A stretch of 64,000 bases of DNA from Sporisorium sorghi (lineage: Eukaryota; Basidiomycota; Ustilaginomycetes; Ustilaginales; Ustilaginaceae). The notes beneath the pieces are model-generated. The model saw nothing but the letters and a program-made list of their open reading frames with translations, did not search any database and had not been told where the DNA came from. Below, piece after piece: positions 1 to 8,217 of the stretch (positions are counted from its first letter, which is position 1; the number at the start of each line of letters is the position of its first letter). Made by a program: the position numbers and the translations under genes. Where the stretch lies: positions 50,516-114,515 of the forward strand of contig JALCCG010000037.1 in the NCBI GenBank assembly GCA_023212695.1. The letters are read 5' to 3'.

Positions 1-665
1 ATAGGCACATCGAGATTGTACACGGCGTCCTTCTCAACCCGGGATACGGAAACGCCGCTGTGGATATCCACGTGATGCTCCTCAAACCAGCGTTGAATAT
101 AAGCAGACAAACGGTTAGGAAAAGAAGAAAGAACGCGTTGTCCCCTGTCCAGTATGGCGATATTAAGGTCAGGTCGGCTTTCACGAAGATCGGCAGCGAG
201 TTCGATGCCGCTTAAGCCTCCGCCAATGATATGAACTTGACCGTAAGGTCGCAGGTTGTTCAGGTTCAAATAGGTTTCCCGGGATGCAGAGAAAGATTGC
301 AGGCTGAACGTAAATTCCTCAGCGCCCGGTACTCCATGATAACGGTCCGTACATCCCAGGGCAATGGCGAGCTGATCGTACTCCACAGGATCGTTGTTTG
401 TCAGGTTAACAAGCTTCTTCTCAAGGTCAACGGATGTAACTTCACCGTATAGAATATGGAGCCGATTATACACTGGAAATTTCACACGAACGGCGGTATC
501 GGCCACGGTGCCTGCTGCCAGCGCGTAATATTCGGTTTTGAGTCCTTGATATGGCATGCGGTCGACGAGCACGACCTCCACGTCTGGAGGAAGATAGCCG
601 CTGAATAATTCCTGAATTAAGGCAAGACCACCATAGCCTCCACCGAGAATGACGAGCTTTTTCAT
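1..665 (-). CDS. yutJ: Type II NADH dehydrogenase-like FAD oxidoreductase (YutJ-like), 3' part missing
   Basis: The minus-strand frame opens with ATG at 665 behind AAAGGAAG and stays open to the window edge, giving about 221 residues. The N-terminus reads MKKLVILGGGYGGLA, the Rossmann GxGxxG fold that binds FAD. A second dinucleotide motif, IIGGGLSGIELAADL, near residue 156 binds NAD(P)H. Both are typical of the NDH-2 family, membrane-associated enzymes that pass electrons from NADH to quinone. The C-terminal part lies outside the window. A related gene (8218-9411) lies 7.5 kb away, as yutJ and yumB do in Bacillus. The YutJ name rests on that context; the family assignment is firm. Confidence 0.8.
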   Translation of the reverse strand, partial: MKKLVILGGGYGGLALIQELFSGYLPPDVEVVLVDRMPYQGLKTEYYALAAGTVADTAVRVKFPVYNRLHILYGEVTSVDLEKKLVNLTNNDPVEYDQLAIALGCTDRYHGVPGAEEFTFSLQSFSASRETYLNLNNLRPYGQVHIIGGGLSGIELAADLRESRPDLNIAILDRGQRVLSSFPNRLSAYIQRWFEEHHVDIHSGVSVSRVEKDAVYNLDVP

Positions 666-712
666 AAATTTCTTCCTTTCTCAAGAGATAAGAAGGTGAG
701 TGGATGTTCGCA

Positions 713-735
713 AGAAAAACGCCGCTAAAAGCGGC
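713..735 (-). terminator. Rho-independent terminator of mqnE
   Basis: GCCGCT (721-726) and AGCGGC (730-735) form a short GC-rich hairpin. Read on the minus strand it is followed by GTTTTT. It lies 85 bp downstream of the mqnE stop codon and in front of the next minus-strand gene. Confidence 0.7.
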
Positions 736-819
736 TTAGGGTACCCACGCTATATTATCTCTTTAACCTGTTTTCCGTTTTTTGGAACGTCTGCTTGTAT
801 TCATCGCTGCTGATAAGGG

Positions 820-1926
820 TTATTCGTAAACCTTGATCTCGTTGTAGAATGTATCTCTTTCAACCGGAATGCGGCCAGCGCCTTTGATAAGCCACACAAG
901 CTCTTTGCGTGTCAATCCCTCCGGTGTTAAAGCTCCTGCAGCATGGCTGATGCGTTCCTTCAGGATGGTACCATGCACATCGGAAGCGCCAAAGCTAAGC
1001 GCCACTTGAGTCAACTGTGCTCCGATATTAATGAAATAGGCTTTGATGTGGTCGATATTATCGAGCATCAAGCGACTGATGGCAATGGTTTTGAGATCCT
1101 CGTAAGCCGAGTTCCGGCGCATAATGCCCGCATTTTTATTCTTAGGCTGCATGGACAGTGGAATAAATACCATGAATCCATTGGTTTCATCCTGCAGATC
1201 CCGGATTTGCAGCATATGGCGGATACGGTCCTCATGGCTCTCGATAGATCCGTACAGCATGGTTGTATGGGTCTTCATGCCAAGCTTGTGCGCAGTACGG
1301 TGAACATCGAGATACTGATCCACATTGGCTTTATCCACCTTCATCTTCTGACGGTATTGATCCGATAGAATCTCGGCGCCGCCGCCTGTCAAGGATTGCA
1401 GACCGGCCTTCTGCAGTTCCTGCAGCACTTCCTTCGTGCTGAGCCCGCTGATCCGGGTGAAGAACTCGATCTCTGCCGCGGTGTAGGCTTTCAGGGTCAC
1501 TTCCGGGAAACGTTCGCTCAATGCCTTCAGGGAATCTACGTAGTACTGGAAAGGCACATGATTATTATGTCCGCCAACGATGTGGAATTCTCTAACTCCC
1601 GGATGAATATGCTGTTCCACATATTCAATCATCTCAGCACCGGATAGGGTATAGGAGCCTTCCTCGCCTTGATCCTTCCGGAAATTACAAAACGCACAGT
1701 GGGATTCGCATACATTCGTGAAATAGAGACTCATGTTCTCGATGAAGTATACTTTTTTCCCGTTCTTTCGCAGGTTTGCCTCATTAGCCAGCTGCCCGAG
1801 AGTCAGCAGGTCATCGGTTTGGTACAAATACACACCGTCTTCGAGATTCAGGCGCTCGCCGCTTCGGACTTTGGCAACGATTTCGGCCATTCTCTGATCG
1901 GTAAAGGGTGTTACAATCGTGGACAT
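820..1926 (-). CDS. mqnE: Aminofutalosine synthase (radical SAM), menaquinone biosynthesis
   Basis: 368 residues. MqnE uses S-adenosylmethionine and a [4Fe-4S] cluster to join the adenosyl radical to the MqnA product, giving aminofutalosine in the futalosine route to menaquinone. The radical-SAM signature CESHCAFC is at residues 73-80 (C73, C77, C80), followed by NFRKDQGE and the GGHNNHVPF and GGGAE stretches of the MqnE/MqnC/CofH group. Start: a TTG at 1932 is in frame but touches the AGGAGG (1933-1938); the ATG at 1926 has a 6-nt spacing and is preferred. The menaquinone route fits the neighbouring NADH dehydrogenases and the succinate dehydrogenase further along, which use this quinone pool. 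Confidence 0.93.
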   Translation of the reverse strand: MSTIVTPFTDQRMAEIVAKVRSGERLNLEDGVYLYQTDDLLTLGQLANEANLRKNGKKVYFIENMSLYFTNVCESHCAFCNFRKDQGEEGSYTLSGAEMIEYVEQHIHPGVREFHIVGGHNNHVPFQYYVDSLKALSERFPEVTLKAYTAAEIEFFTRISGLSTKEVLQELQKAGLQSLTGGGAEILSDQYRQKMKVDKANVDQYLDVHRTAHKLGMKTHTTMLYGSIESHEDRIRHMLQIRDLQDETNGFMVFIPLSMQPKNKNAGIMRRNSAYEDLKTIAISRLMLDNIDHIKAYFINIGAQLTQVALSFGASDVHGTILKERISHAAGALTPEGLTRKELVWLIKGAGRIPVERDTFYNEIKVYE

Positions 1927-2259
1927 GTTCAATCCTCCTGTTCACACTTGATCTGTCTGAACATTCAGCAGCCAAGTGATCATAAAGTGGATCACTCCCC
2001 GTAGGGAACGGTCCGTCTATAATGGTATAACTGCTGCATCCATAATGGGCTGAATAATTAATGGAGTTTGTGAAAAAATATACAACTGTGGACCAGCCAT
2101 AACCTTTGCCGCATTTAAGCCGGGGGATGTGACAATTATCCAACAGTTGCCGCCCATGTTCCTTCCCTATTATAAACCTGACCCCTCGGGGTAGCAATAC
2201 AAATAGAGGAATTGAAAAGAGGTAATTGTTCATATGGCAAAATGACCATCATAAGAACC

Positions 2260-2288
2260 TTGAGCGAATTCGCGAAGAGGAGTATACT
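2260..2288 (+). promoter_or_regulatory. Sigma-A promoter of the HesB-family gene
   Basis: TTGAGC (2260-2265), a 17-bp spacer and TATACT (2283-2288) lie 30 bp upstream of the HesB start codon. The rest of the 390-bp divergent gap 1927-2317 holds the mqnE leader; I see no further gene in it. Confidence 0.7.
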
Positions 2289-2317
2289 TAAAGGGTGAAC
2301 GAAAAGGAGGGTGACCT

Positions 2318-2677
2318 ATGATAACAATCAGCGAAACGGCTGCAGAACGGTTGAAAGAAATGCTTGCTGAACAGGAAACGCCCAATATGTTCCTTCGATT
2401 GGGTGTCACTGCCGGCGGTTGCAGTGGTTTTTCATATGCAATGGGCTTTGATGACAGTGAAACGGAAGCAGACGTATATATGGACTTGCAGGATATGAAG
2501 GTGGTCGTTGAGAAGGACGACCTGAAATACCTGAACGGTCTTGAGATTGATTTTGAAGAATCCGGCATGACCGGAGGCTTCACCATTCACAACCCGAATG
2601 CTACGGTTACTTGCGGCTGCGGTTCGTCGTTCCGCACGCGAGAAGACGCAGGCAAACCGAGCGAGGAGCCTTGTTAA
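2318..2677 (+). CDS. HesB/IscA-family iron-sulfur cluster assembly protein
   Basis: 119 residues, ATG behind AAGGAGGG. A-type carriers receive an Fe-S cluster from a scaffold and hand it to apo-proteins. The three family cysteines are present: GGCSGF near residue 35 and TCGCGSSF near residue 99. The body (ITISETAAERLKEML, EIDFEESGMTGGFTIHNPNA) is standard for the family; the tail after SSF is short and charged. The Bacillus relative YutM lies in the same yut/yum neighbourhood, which supports orthology, but ErpA- and SufA-type names would fit equally well. Confidence 0.88.
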   Translation: MITISETAAERLKEMLAEQETPNMFLRLGVTAGGCSGFSYAMGFDDSETEADVYMDLQDMKVVVEKDDLKYLNGLEIDFEESGMTGGFTIHNPNATVTCGCGSSFRTREDAGKPSEEPC

Positions 2678-2851
2678 TCCCGCATGGTTACGCGGTTTCC
2701 ACTCCGTTGATCTGAACGGAAAGCGAAGCGGGAGCAGCACTGGAATGGATGTTTTGGGACTACGGATTGTTACCGGAAAATTGAACGTTAACAACCCCGC
2801 GTAAATGAACAATAACAACCCTAAAATCGTTGTTTCCGGGTTGTAAATCAC

Positions 2852-2901
2852 GACCTCTATAGCGCGATAGTAACTACTATCTAATCTATAGAGGTCTTTT
2901 T
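2852..2901 (+). terminator. Hairpin with T-tract, likely terminator
   Basis: GACCTCTATAG (2852-2862) and CTATAGAGGTC (2886-2896) are perfect inverted repeats. An inner pair, GATAGT/ACTATC, extends the stem, and TTTTT follows. It sits 175 bp after the HesB stop and directly before the integrase remnant. It could terminate the HesB transcript or be a boundary of the decayed element. Confidence 0.6.
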
Positions 2902-2903
2902 GT

Positions 2904-3285
2904 ATGACGTTAAAAAAGCGTGAGCGCCGCGTTCCAGTGGCCGCAAGAACTATAAAACAGTATCCAGAACTAACGTTTGACCAAGCGATCGATTTAGTTA
3001 TCGGTATAACGTTTAGTTCCTTTTAGTGGTAAGCTCGCCGTACATTTGCGCCAGTATTTGGACAGTGCGGCACAGAGACTAGTGATGTGTTTTTTCTAAA
3101 TATAGATGCTGATGAGGCTGACGATACAAGAAGAAATAAGTGAATATGCTGATAAAGCAAAAATAATAGGTGTTCGAGTTTCGTGCCATTCATTGCGTTA
3201 TACGTTCGCCCGAAATTACATTTTAAACGGGGAAGACATTGTGTCATTAATGGCGATACTAGTCCATAAAGCTCTCGATAGGTGA
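2904..3285 (+). pseudogene. Decayed tyrosine recombinase/integrase
   Basis: Two fragments of one gene remain. The first (ATG 2904, stop near 3026) encodes a basic N-terminus (MTLKKRERRVPVAARTIKQY). The second (about 3112-3285) encodes CHSLRYTFARNYILNGEDIVSL, which matches the HxLRHTFA catalytic box and the following helix of phage and transposon tyrosine recombinases. Between them the frame changes (FFLNIDADEA in another frame just before the second piece) and most of the catalytic core is deleted. The final LGH box is altered to LVHK and the last active tyrosine is gone, so the product cannot be active. It marks an old integration event beside the two secreted-protein genes downstream. Confidence 0.75.
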
Positions 3286-3389
3286 CTTTTAAAATATGCT
3301 GTAAAAAGTGATGGTGGCACACTAGCACTGCCTTTCTCGATGTGTAGTGATAATCAAAAACACACGAAAAGAAATATTAGGTATAAATT

Positions 3390-3428
3390 AAACAGCTCCC
3401 TCGAGTAGCAATAGAAGGGAGCTGTTTT
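3390..3428 (-). terminator. Bidirectional hairpin after the lipoprotein gene
   Basis: AAACAGCTCCCT (3390-3401) and AGGGAGCTGTTT (3416-3427) are perfect 12-bp inverted repeats, 15 bp beyond the stop of the minus-strand lipoprotein gene. The T-tract is modest on both strands. Confidence 0.65.
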
Positions 3429-3442
3429 CAGGCATCTGTATA

Positions 3443-4168
3443 TTATTTTTGGCTATTTAAATCTACATCATCAATTGGATCGGGAAGGTAGTTATCTTTA
3501 TTAATAACTGGATTGGGAAGGTGATTATCTACTCTGATAATTTCGGCAATAACATCATCGATGTTTAGGGAAATACCATGACCCGAGAATTTATTATTAT
3601 CTATGATTTGTTTTGTCGCCAATGGTTTCGTAAGAGGTAGAGAAGGATTAAATTTTACAATCCCATCTTCCACGGGTGCGATGATCTCTTCTCCGCCTAC
3701 TAATGTATAAGGCTCACCAGGTGCGTCCCATTTATCGTAAGTAACCAAGAAAAATAAATATGTTTTTCCTTCTTCTACTATAGGTGCGTACGTCGGATAT
3801 TCTTTTCCATCGTATAATCCACCTGCCTGTTTCAACGTAAACATGTTCTGAGTGTCTTGATTAATATCTCCCAGAATTATTTTCTCCACTTTTATATTAG
3901 AGTCAGTGTATATAGCGTTAAAGGGAATGGCTGTTTCTGACTTATCTAGGTTGATATTTCTTTTACTCGCAGGGTGTACGTTATCTACGGTCCCGATAAC
4001 AACAAGATCCGAGGAAGCCACTAACTCTTCAAATTTTTCCACGCGGAAGCCACTATCGGGTGCTTGATGAATAATATCACTTGCTTCATTAACTTTCTTT
4101 TCCTCTGAACACGCTGATAATAGAACGACACCTAATAAAAAACTTAACATCATAGTTTGTTTTTTCAT
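3443..4168 (-). CDS. Putative lipoprotein of unknown function
   Basis: 241 residues from ATG 4168, preceded by GGGGGAGAATCC. The N-terminus MKKQTMMLSFLLGVVLLSAC is a lipoprotein signal peptide with an LSAC lipobox at about residues 17-20, so the mature protein should be anchored to the outer face of the membrane. The mature part contains SSDLVVIGTVDNV and YLFFLVTYDKW, suggesting a beta-rich domain; I do not recognise the family. It starts 16 bp after the matrixin-like protease gene, so the two are probably co-transcribed. The AT-rich codons differ from the surrounding core genes, consistent with transfer along with the nearby integrase remnant. Confidence 0.7.
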   Translation of the reverse strand: MKKQTMMLSFLLGVVLLSACSEEKKVNEASDIIHQAPDSGFRVEKFEELVASSDLVVIGTVDNVHPASKRNINLDKSETAIPFNAIYTDSNIKVEKIILGDINQDTQNMFTLKQAGGLYDGKEYPTYAPIVEEGKTYLFFLVTYDKWDAPGEPYTLVGGEEIIAPVEDGIVKFNPSLPLTKPLATKQIIDNNKFSGHGISLNIDDVIAEIIRVDNHLPNPVINKDNYLPDPIDDVDLNSQK

Positions 4169-4184
4169 GGATTCTCCCCCATTC

Positions 4185-4736
4185 TTATTGTTTAGGGTAA
4201 ACATAAGCGTTTACACCATTAATATCATCTGGTTGAGGTTTAACTATTTTATTTCGATCTCTAAGCTGATTCATTAGTACATCGCCTGATCTGAGGTCAC
4301 CTATATGCAATGCATGGCCCAATTCATGAGCGAATATACTCTGAGCAACATTCCAAAAATCCTTCCCTAGAGTTGTTTGATTAACTACTGCAGTTTGGTT
4401 GATCCAAATCTGAAATTGAGAAGCTTGACCATGTCTATCTAAAAACTGTGGCGTGTAGCTTCCAAAAATTTGAGTATCGGATAAATTACCCATTATAACA
4501 GTATTATCAGCGTTAGCATCTCGGCTAATATACACTTTAGTAGAAGCCGCATTCCAAGAAGCCGCAGCGCTGATGAGGGCCGATTCATACTGTGAAGGTA
4601 AACCCTGGGGGGTAAACCCTATACTTGGTGACAAATACCCAGTTTTTAAAGGTACGTAAGCGTATACACTTGAGGAGAACAATAATACTAACGAAATAAT
4701 AGCTGTTAAGATTAATGACGTTTTCTTTTTTAATAT
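4185..4736 (-). CDS. Secreted matrixin-like zinc metalloprotease, non-ATG start
   Basis: About 183 residues if the AUA at 4736-4734 is the start. The zinc motif HELGHALHIGDL (HExxHxxxGxxH/D form of metzincins) lies near the C-terminal third, and the protein ends NGVNAYVYPKQ. The frame continues upstream of the first usual start codon through a typical signal peptide (LKKKTSLILTAIISLVLLFSSSVYA) to an AGGAGG at 4748-4743. No ATG, GTG or TTG lies between; the codon six bases after AGGAGG is ATA. Either AUA is used, or an ATG mutated and translation is weak. The in-frame TTG at 4682 would destroy the signal peptide. It precedes the lipoprotein gene in one unit. Confidence 0.7.
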   Translation of the reverse strand: MLKKKTSLILTAIISLVLLFSSSVYAYVPLKTGYLSPSIGFTPQGLPSQYESALISAAASWNAASTKVYISRDANADNTVIMGNLSDTQIFGSYTPQFLDRHGQASQFQIWINQTAVVNQTTLGKDFWNVAQSIFAHELGHALHIGDLRSGDVLMNQLRDRNKIVKPQPDDINGVNAYVYPKQ

Positions 4737-4829
4737 TTTATACCTCCTGTGTTTTCAGTGGACTCTTTTTGAGGCAATTGTAATTGAGAAGGGTGATGAA
4801 ACCATTACGGTAACATCCTATGAGAATAG

Positions 4830-4867
4830 GACCGCTGCAACGTTTCTCGTCGCAGCGGTCTTTTTTT
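4830..4867 (+). terminator. Rho-independent terminator, orphan
   Basis: GACCGCTGC (4830-4838) and GCAGCGGTC (4852-4860) form a strong stem followed by seven T. It points in the + direction although no intact + gene lies upstream, so it probably served a gene that has decayed. A frame reading EAIVIEKGDETITVTSYENR runs into it without a start codon. Confidence 0.8.
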
Positions 4868-4940
4868 GTGTAACACCTGCCGCTTCCTACATATATATAG
4901 ATGAAGAAGAAACTCAGGCCATAATTCAGAGGCACATAAC

Positions 4941-4988
4941 AAAAAAATGCAGCCCGCCCGACATAGAGGTGGTAAGCTGCATTTTTTT
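4941..4988 (-). terminator. Bidirectional terminator of the small membrane protein gene
   Basis: AAAAAAATGCAGC (4941-4953) and GCTGCATTTTTTT (4976-4988) are perfect 13-bp inverted repeats with a T-run on either strand, 18 bp after the stop of the minus-strand gene. Confidence 0.85.
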
Positions 4989-5005
4989 ATGTTCTCCTTA
5001 ACCGA

Positions 5006-5215
5006 TCATACCGGGAAGAAGAAGGTGTCGTTCAGCATCAGCACGATCATACCGGCTGCCACAAGCGAAAAGACGATACAGCCCGCTCCGAGTATCCGGC
5101 GTTTGTCTTTGATGAACTTGAAGCCCATGACAAAGATAAGAACGGTGATGGCTGTAATGGCAACCGACATGCCAACAATGGCAATCCAGTACAATACTTC
5201 AAACAACTCTGCCAA
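5006..5215 (-). CDS. Small two-TM membrane protein, unknown function
   Basis: 69 residues from TTG at 5215 (LAELFEVLYWIAIVGMSV), 10 nt after AGGAGG. An upstream ATG at 5269 would add a charged stretch that contains the ribosome binding site itself, so it is unlikely. Two hydrophobic segments (about residues 8-30 and 40-60) are separated by the positive loop KFIKDKRR, as in a hairpin membrane protein with the loop inside. I do not recognise the family. It has its own terminator and stands alone between the protease islet and the ATP-grasp gene. Confidence 0.55.
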   Translation of the reverse strand: MAELFEVLYWIAIVGMSVAITAITVLIFVMGFKFIKDKRRILGAGCIVFSLVAAGMIVLMLNDTFFFPV

Positions 5216-5438
5216 GGTGACAAAGCCTCCTTTATCGTTATCCAAGCGTGATGGATTTATTACGGACATAGCTCTGTTCTTACTATACGATAGATCACAT
5301 CATTTGGAAAGGGAAGCCATCGCGACAACACCGGATAGACAAATTATTAGGCATACTCTCACGGACAATCATCCAAGAAAAAGCGCGGATACGGGAATAG
5401 AATAACGTATGTCATGAATAAAAGGAGGCGAAAGCAGC

Positions 5439-6101
5439 ATGGCGGGAAGACAGCTGGCCAGCAAGTGGCTAAAGACGGAGGCACTGCTGACCGATCCGCA
5501 GGTTGCTCCCTACATTCCGGCTACCGAGTCGTATGGAGGGGATACCCTGGTCTCAATGCTGGCGGAACACGAAATGGTCGTGATCAAGCCGATTGTAGGT
5601 ACCGGTGGTAACGGAGTCATCCGAATACAGAAAGACGGGACGGGGTACCTGGTAACCCATAAGAGACGTACGGTTCATGCAGATACATTGAATTCCCTGT
5701 TGCAGGTACTGGGCAGAATGAAACTTAAACGGCGTTACATGATTCAGCAGGGCATTCATTTGGCTAAAATCCATGGGCGTCCACTGGATTACCGGGTGAA
5801 GGTGGTTAAGGAGAGAGGGAGATGGGAGTTCAGAGCAATGCTTGGGCGGCTCGCCAGCCCGGGGCTGTTTGTTACGAATATTTGCAAAGGGGGAACGCTG
5901 CTTCGGTGTCGCCACGCGCTTCGGTTGTCGCTGCCCCATATCAATGCAAGGGAAAAGCGAAATGAAATGCGTCGTGTAACCAGGCAGTGTATTTCAATAA
6001 TGGAATCACGCTTTCCGGGAATCGGGGAACTGGGGTTTGATTACGGTCTGGACAACGAAGGGAAGATTTGGATTTTGGAAGTTAATACAAGACCAAGCTG
6101 A
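5439..6101 (+). CDS. YheC/YheD-family ATP-grasp protein (spore coat-associated)
   Basis: 220 residues, ATG behind AAAGGAGGCG. The sequence KPIVGTGGNGVIRI is the ATP-grasp nucleotide loop, and WILEVNTRPS at the C-terminus supplies the metal-binding Glu/Asn of this fold; DYRVKVV lies between. Bacillus YheC and YheD are coat-associated proteins of endospores, and their substrate is not known to me. This copy is shorter than usual (about 350-450 residues) and consists of little more than the ATP-grasp core. It lies alone with no terminator before the sda region. Confidence 0.75.
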   Translation: MAGRQLASKWLKTEALLTDPQVAPYIPATESYGGDTLVSMLAEHEMVVIKPIVGTGGNGVIRIQKDGTGYLVTHKRRTVHADTLNSLLQVLGRMKLKRRYMIQQGIHLAKIHGRPLDYRVKVVKERGRWEFRAMLGRLASPGLFVTNICKGGTLLRCRHALRLSLPHINAREKRNEMRRVTRQCISIMESRFPGIGELGFDYGLDNEGKIWILEVNTRPS

Positions 6102-6221
6102 TTTTTTGTTCGTTATTCCCCCTGATATTCGTTTATATGATTTTTTAATAGGGTAATTAAAAAATAACCACAAGTTTCCGATATAATAATTGATTATTTT
6201 TTTTTATAGTAGAGTTGTTCC

Positions 6222-6327
6222 AAATCCTGTGTATAACATTTATCCCCATAATCCACTTTGATATGACCCTGTTTTTTACACTTACCAACAAATTATACAC
6301 AGGATTTCCACAGAAGGCTGTGGATAA
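6222..6327. promoter_or_regulatory. DnaA-box cluster with a 15-bp inverted repeat upstream of sda
   Basis: Three exact TTATNCACA boxes occur in 100 bp: 6228-6236 (TGTGTATAA, minus), 6293-6301 (TTATACACA, plus) and 6319-6327 (TGTGGATAA, minus). Near-matches lie at 6240-6248 (TTATCCCCA) and 6304-6312 (ATTTCCACA). The first two sit inside a perfect inverted repeat AAATCCTGTGTATAA (6222-6236) / TTATACACAGGATTT (6293-6307). The last box ends 8 bp upstream of the sda -35. In Bacillus subtilis DnaA activates sda, so this is very likely a DnaA-dependent control region and not an origin. Confidence 0.85.
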
Positions 6328-6335
6328 GCGAACAG

Positions 6336-6364
6336 TTGTTCCGCTTTAGTATGTCTGATATGAT
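6336..6364 (+). promoter_or_regulatory. Sigma-A promoter of sda
   Basis: TTGTTC (6336-6341), a 17-bp spacer and TATGAT (6359-6364). The -35 lies immediately downstream of the proximal DnaA box, a position where bound DnaA could touch RNA polymerase. Confidence 0.65.
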
Positions 6365-6399
6365 AGATTCAGGAAATTTGAGGAAGGGGTGTGAGAGGG

Positions 6400-6543
6400 A
6401 TGGCTATGTTGACGGATGAGATGCTTCTCGATTCCTATCATATGGCTGTTGAATTGAAGTTGGAGCGAGAGTTCATCACTCTACTATTAGCTGAAATTCA
6501 TAAACGGAACTTGGACACCGATTCCGGCAGCATCCTGCATTAA
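6400..6543 (+). CDS. sda: Sporulation checkpoint inhibitor Sda
   Basis: 47 residues, ATG 6400 (a second in-frame ATG at 6406), with AGGAAGGGG upstream. Sda is a helical hairpin that binds the histidine kinase KinA and blocks the phosphorelay, so that cells with replication trouble or at the wrong cycle stage do not sporulate. The sequence LTDEMLLDSYHMAVELKLER followed by EFITLLLAEIHKRNL aligns with the Bacillus protein (LSDELLIESY, then DFIELIENEIKRRSL). Length matches the family (46-52). The gene is easy to miss by automated calling because of its size. The DnaA boxes and promoter just upstream support both identity and regulation. Confidence 0.92.
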   Translation: MAMLTDEMLLDSYHMAVELKLEREFITLLLAEIHKRNLDTDSGSILH

Positions 6544-6639
6544 TCAGATTTTTCGTATATAGAGCAGATAACTTACGACATGATACGTATATAATGTGGG
6601 AGCTTTCAACCAAGTTCTACATAGGCTTTGACGAAATAG

Positions 6640-6699
6640 AAAAGGTATCTTCGATTCTGGGCCGGGCTTAAGCCCTTCAGAACGAAGATACCTTTTTTT
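6640..6699. terminator. Strong bidirectional terminator between sda and yumC
   Basis: AAAAGGTATCTTCG (6640-6653) pairs with CGAAGATACCTTTTTTT (6683-6699), with an extra inner TTCTG/CAGAA and GGGCTTAAGCCC. It can terminate both converging genes. Confidence 0.85.
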
Positions 6700-6737
6700 C
6701 TATAATAACGTTCTATATGAAGTCGAAGTCATGTACC

Positions 6738-7739
6738 TTATAATTTCATGTTACTGCTGTGGCCCGGAGCGAGTCTGGCCTCAGGATCAAAGTATACCTT
6801 GGCGTTATTCACAGCGGTTGGCGCTTCACCAAATCCGACGGCGATCAGTTTAACCTTGCCCGGATAGGTGGTGATATCACCGGCCGCAAAAATTCCGGGA
6901 ATACTGGTTTCCATGCGGGAATCCACAACGATGGAGTTGCTTTCAATCGCAATGCCCCATTCGGAGATTGGACCGAGGGAAGAGACAAATCCGAAGTTGA
7001 CAATCACATCGTCCACTTCAATCTCCTGCGTTTCCTTGGTCTTGATATGGGAAAGGGTAACCTTGGTGATGGCTTCCTCACCAAACAATTCGGTGATTTC
7101 TGTTGGTGTAATGATGTTCACCTTGGACGCCAGCAGTTGCTCGACACTATGCTCGTGAGCACGGAACTTGTCGCGTCGGTGAACCAGGGTGACTTGCTCT
7201 GCAATAGGTTCGATCATGAGTGCCCAGTCCACGGCGGAATCGCCACCGCCGCTAATGAGAACCTTCTTGCCCTTGAAGCGGCTGAGATCGTTTACGAAAT
7301 AATGAAGGTTGCTCTTCTCGTATTTCTCGGCACCTTCAACTTCCAGACGACGGGGTTGGAACGCACCTACACCTGCTGTGATAATCACGGCTTTGGCATG
7401 GTGTTCCCCCAGATCGGTTTTCACGACAAAATGACGTTCCTCGAGCTTTTCCACAGCCTGGACTTTTTCTTCAAGACGAATATCCGTTTGAAAGAGCTCC
7501 ATTTGTGTGGACAGATTGTTCACAAGCTCCTGAGCGGTCACTTTCGGAAAGCCTGCTACGTCATAAATATATTTTTCCGGATACAGCGCAGCCAGTTGAC
7601 CTCCGAGTTGAGGCATGCTCTCGATAAGTTTTACCGAAGCTTGGCGCATTCCGCCGTAAAAAGCAGCAAACATGCCGGCAGGTCCGCCACCGATAATCAA
7701 AAGATCCGTCATGTTGTTGTCTTGTGGCATCGTTGTCAT
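6738..7739 (-). CDS. yumC: Ferredoxin/flavodoxin--NADP+ reductase, thioredoxin-reductase-like
   Basis: 333 residues, ATG 7739 behind GGAGGTG. This is the Bacillus YumC type: an FAD enzyme that moves electrons between NADPH and ferredoxin or flavodoxin. The FAD motif [20 protein letters not shown] is near residues 13-32 and the NADPH motif [14 protein letters not shown] near 160-173, followed by [12 protein letters not shown]. The CxxC pair of true thioredoxin reductases is absent; that region reads [16 protein letters not shown]. The ending [23 protein letters not shown] is the FAD-binding tail of the group. Monocistronic, convergent with sda. Confidence 0.9.
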   Translation of the reverse strand: MTTMPQDNNMTDLLIIGGGPAGMFAAFYGGMRQASVKLIESMPQLGGQLAALYPEKYIYDVAGFPKVTAQELVNNLSTQMELFQTDIRLEEKVQAVEKLEERHFVVKTDLGEHHAKAVIITAGVGAFQPRRLEVEGAEKYEKSNLHYFVNDLSRFKGKKVLISGGGDSAVDWALMIEPIAEQVTLVHRRDKFRAHEHSVEQLLASKVNIITPTEITELFGEEAITKVTLSHIKTKETQEIEVDDVIVNFGFVSSLGPISEWGIAIESNSIVVDSRMETSIPGIFAAGDITTYPGKVKLIAVGFGEAPTAVNNAKVYFDPEARLAPGHSSNMKL

Positions 7740-8217
7740 GCGGTAAGCACCTCCATAAAATGAGATTATATTCGAATCAGACAGACGTTCTTGCCTGGAT
7801 TAAGCTGATTCATGAATTCCTTACCTATTATAATCGCCCCGAACCAGCATGAAAAGACGAGAATTGAGCTAAAATACCTAACATTGGAATGTTTGCGCTT
7901 ACTTAGTATGTCAGGGTATAAATGGTGGATAAATTTGCATATTAAATGGCAAAAAAAATCTTGATATTTGCATGGTTTATGCATATGATTAACGTGATAA
8001 CTTGTGTTCATTACAGGGTTGCAATATATTTTGATAATAGTAGCAACTGTACGGAAACCGCAGAATGACAGCTGTTTTTGAACAAAAATGGATAATCAGG
8101 TCAAATGATGAAACGGGCTCTGATAAGGGCTCTTCTCTTTTTTTGGGTGTAATTCACAGAATGTTAACATGTGTACCATACTGTATATATAAAGAGTAAG
8201 CTGGAAGGAGCAGTAGA
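7740..8217. promoter_or_regulatory. Divergent yumC/yumB control region; probable yumB promoter at 8164-8191
   Basis: This 478-bp AT-rich gap has no gene that I can support. TTAACA (8164-8169) with a 16-bp spacer and TATATA (8186-8191; alternatively TATAAA two bases on) is a candidate sigma-A promoter 26 bp before the yumB start. I looked for a Rex box (TTGTGAA-N4-TTCACAA), which controls ndh in Bacillus, and found only a half-site at TTCACA (8154-8159). Confidence 0.4.

Noticed and set aside
4738..4935. Small minus-strand frame of 65 codons
   Set aside because: It runs through a strong terminator and has poor codon use and no ribosome binding site.
6222..6327. Chromosome origin (oriC)
   Set aside because: DnaA boxes occur, but dnaA, dnaN and an AT-rich unwinding region are absent; the sda gene directly downstream explains the boxes.
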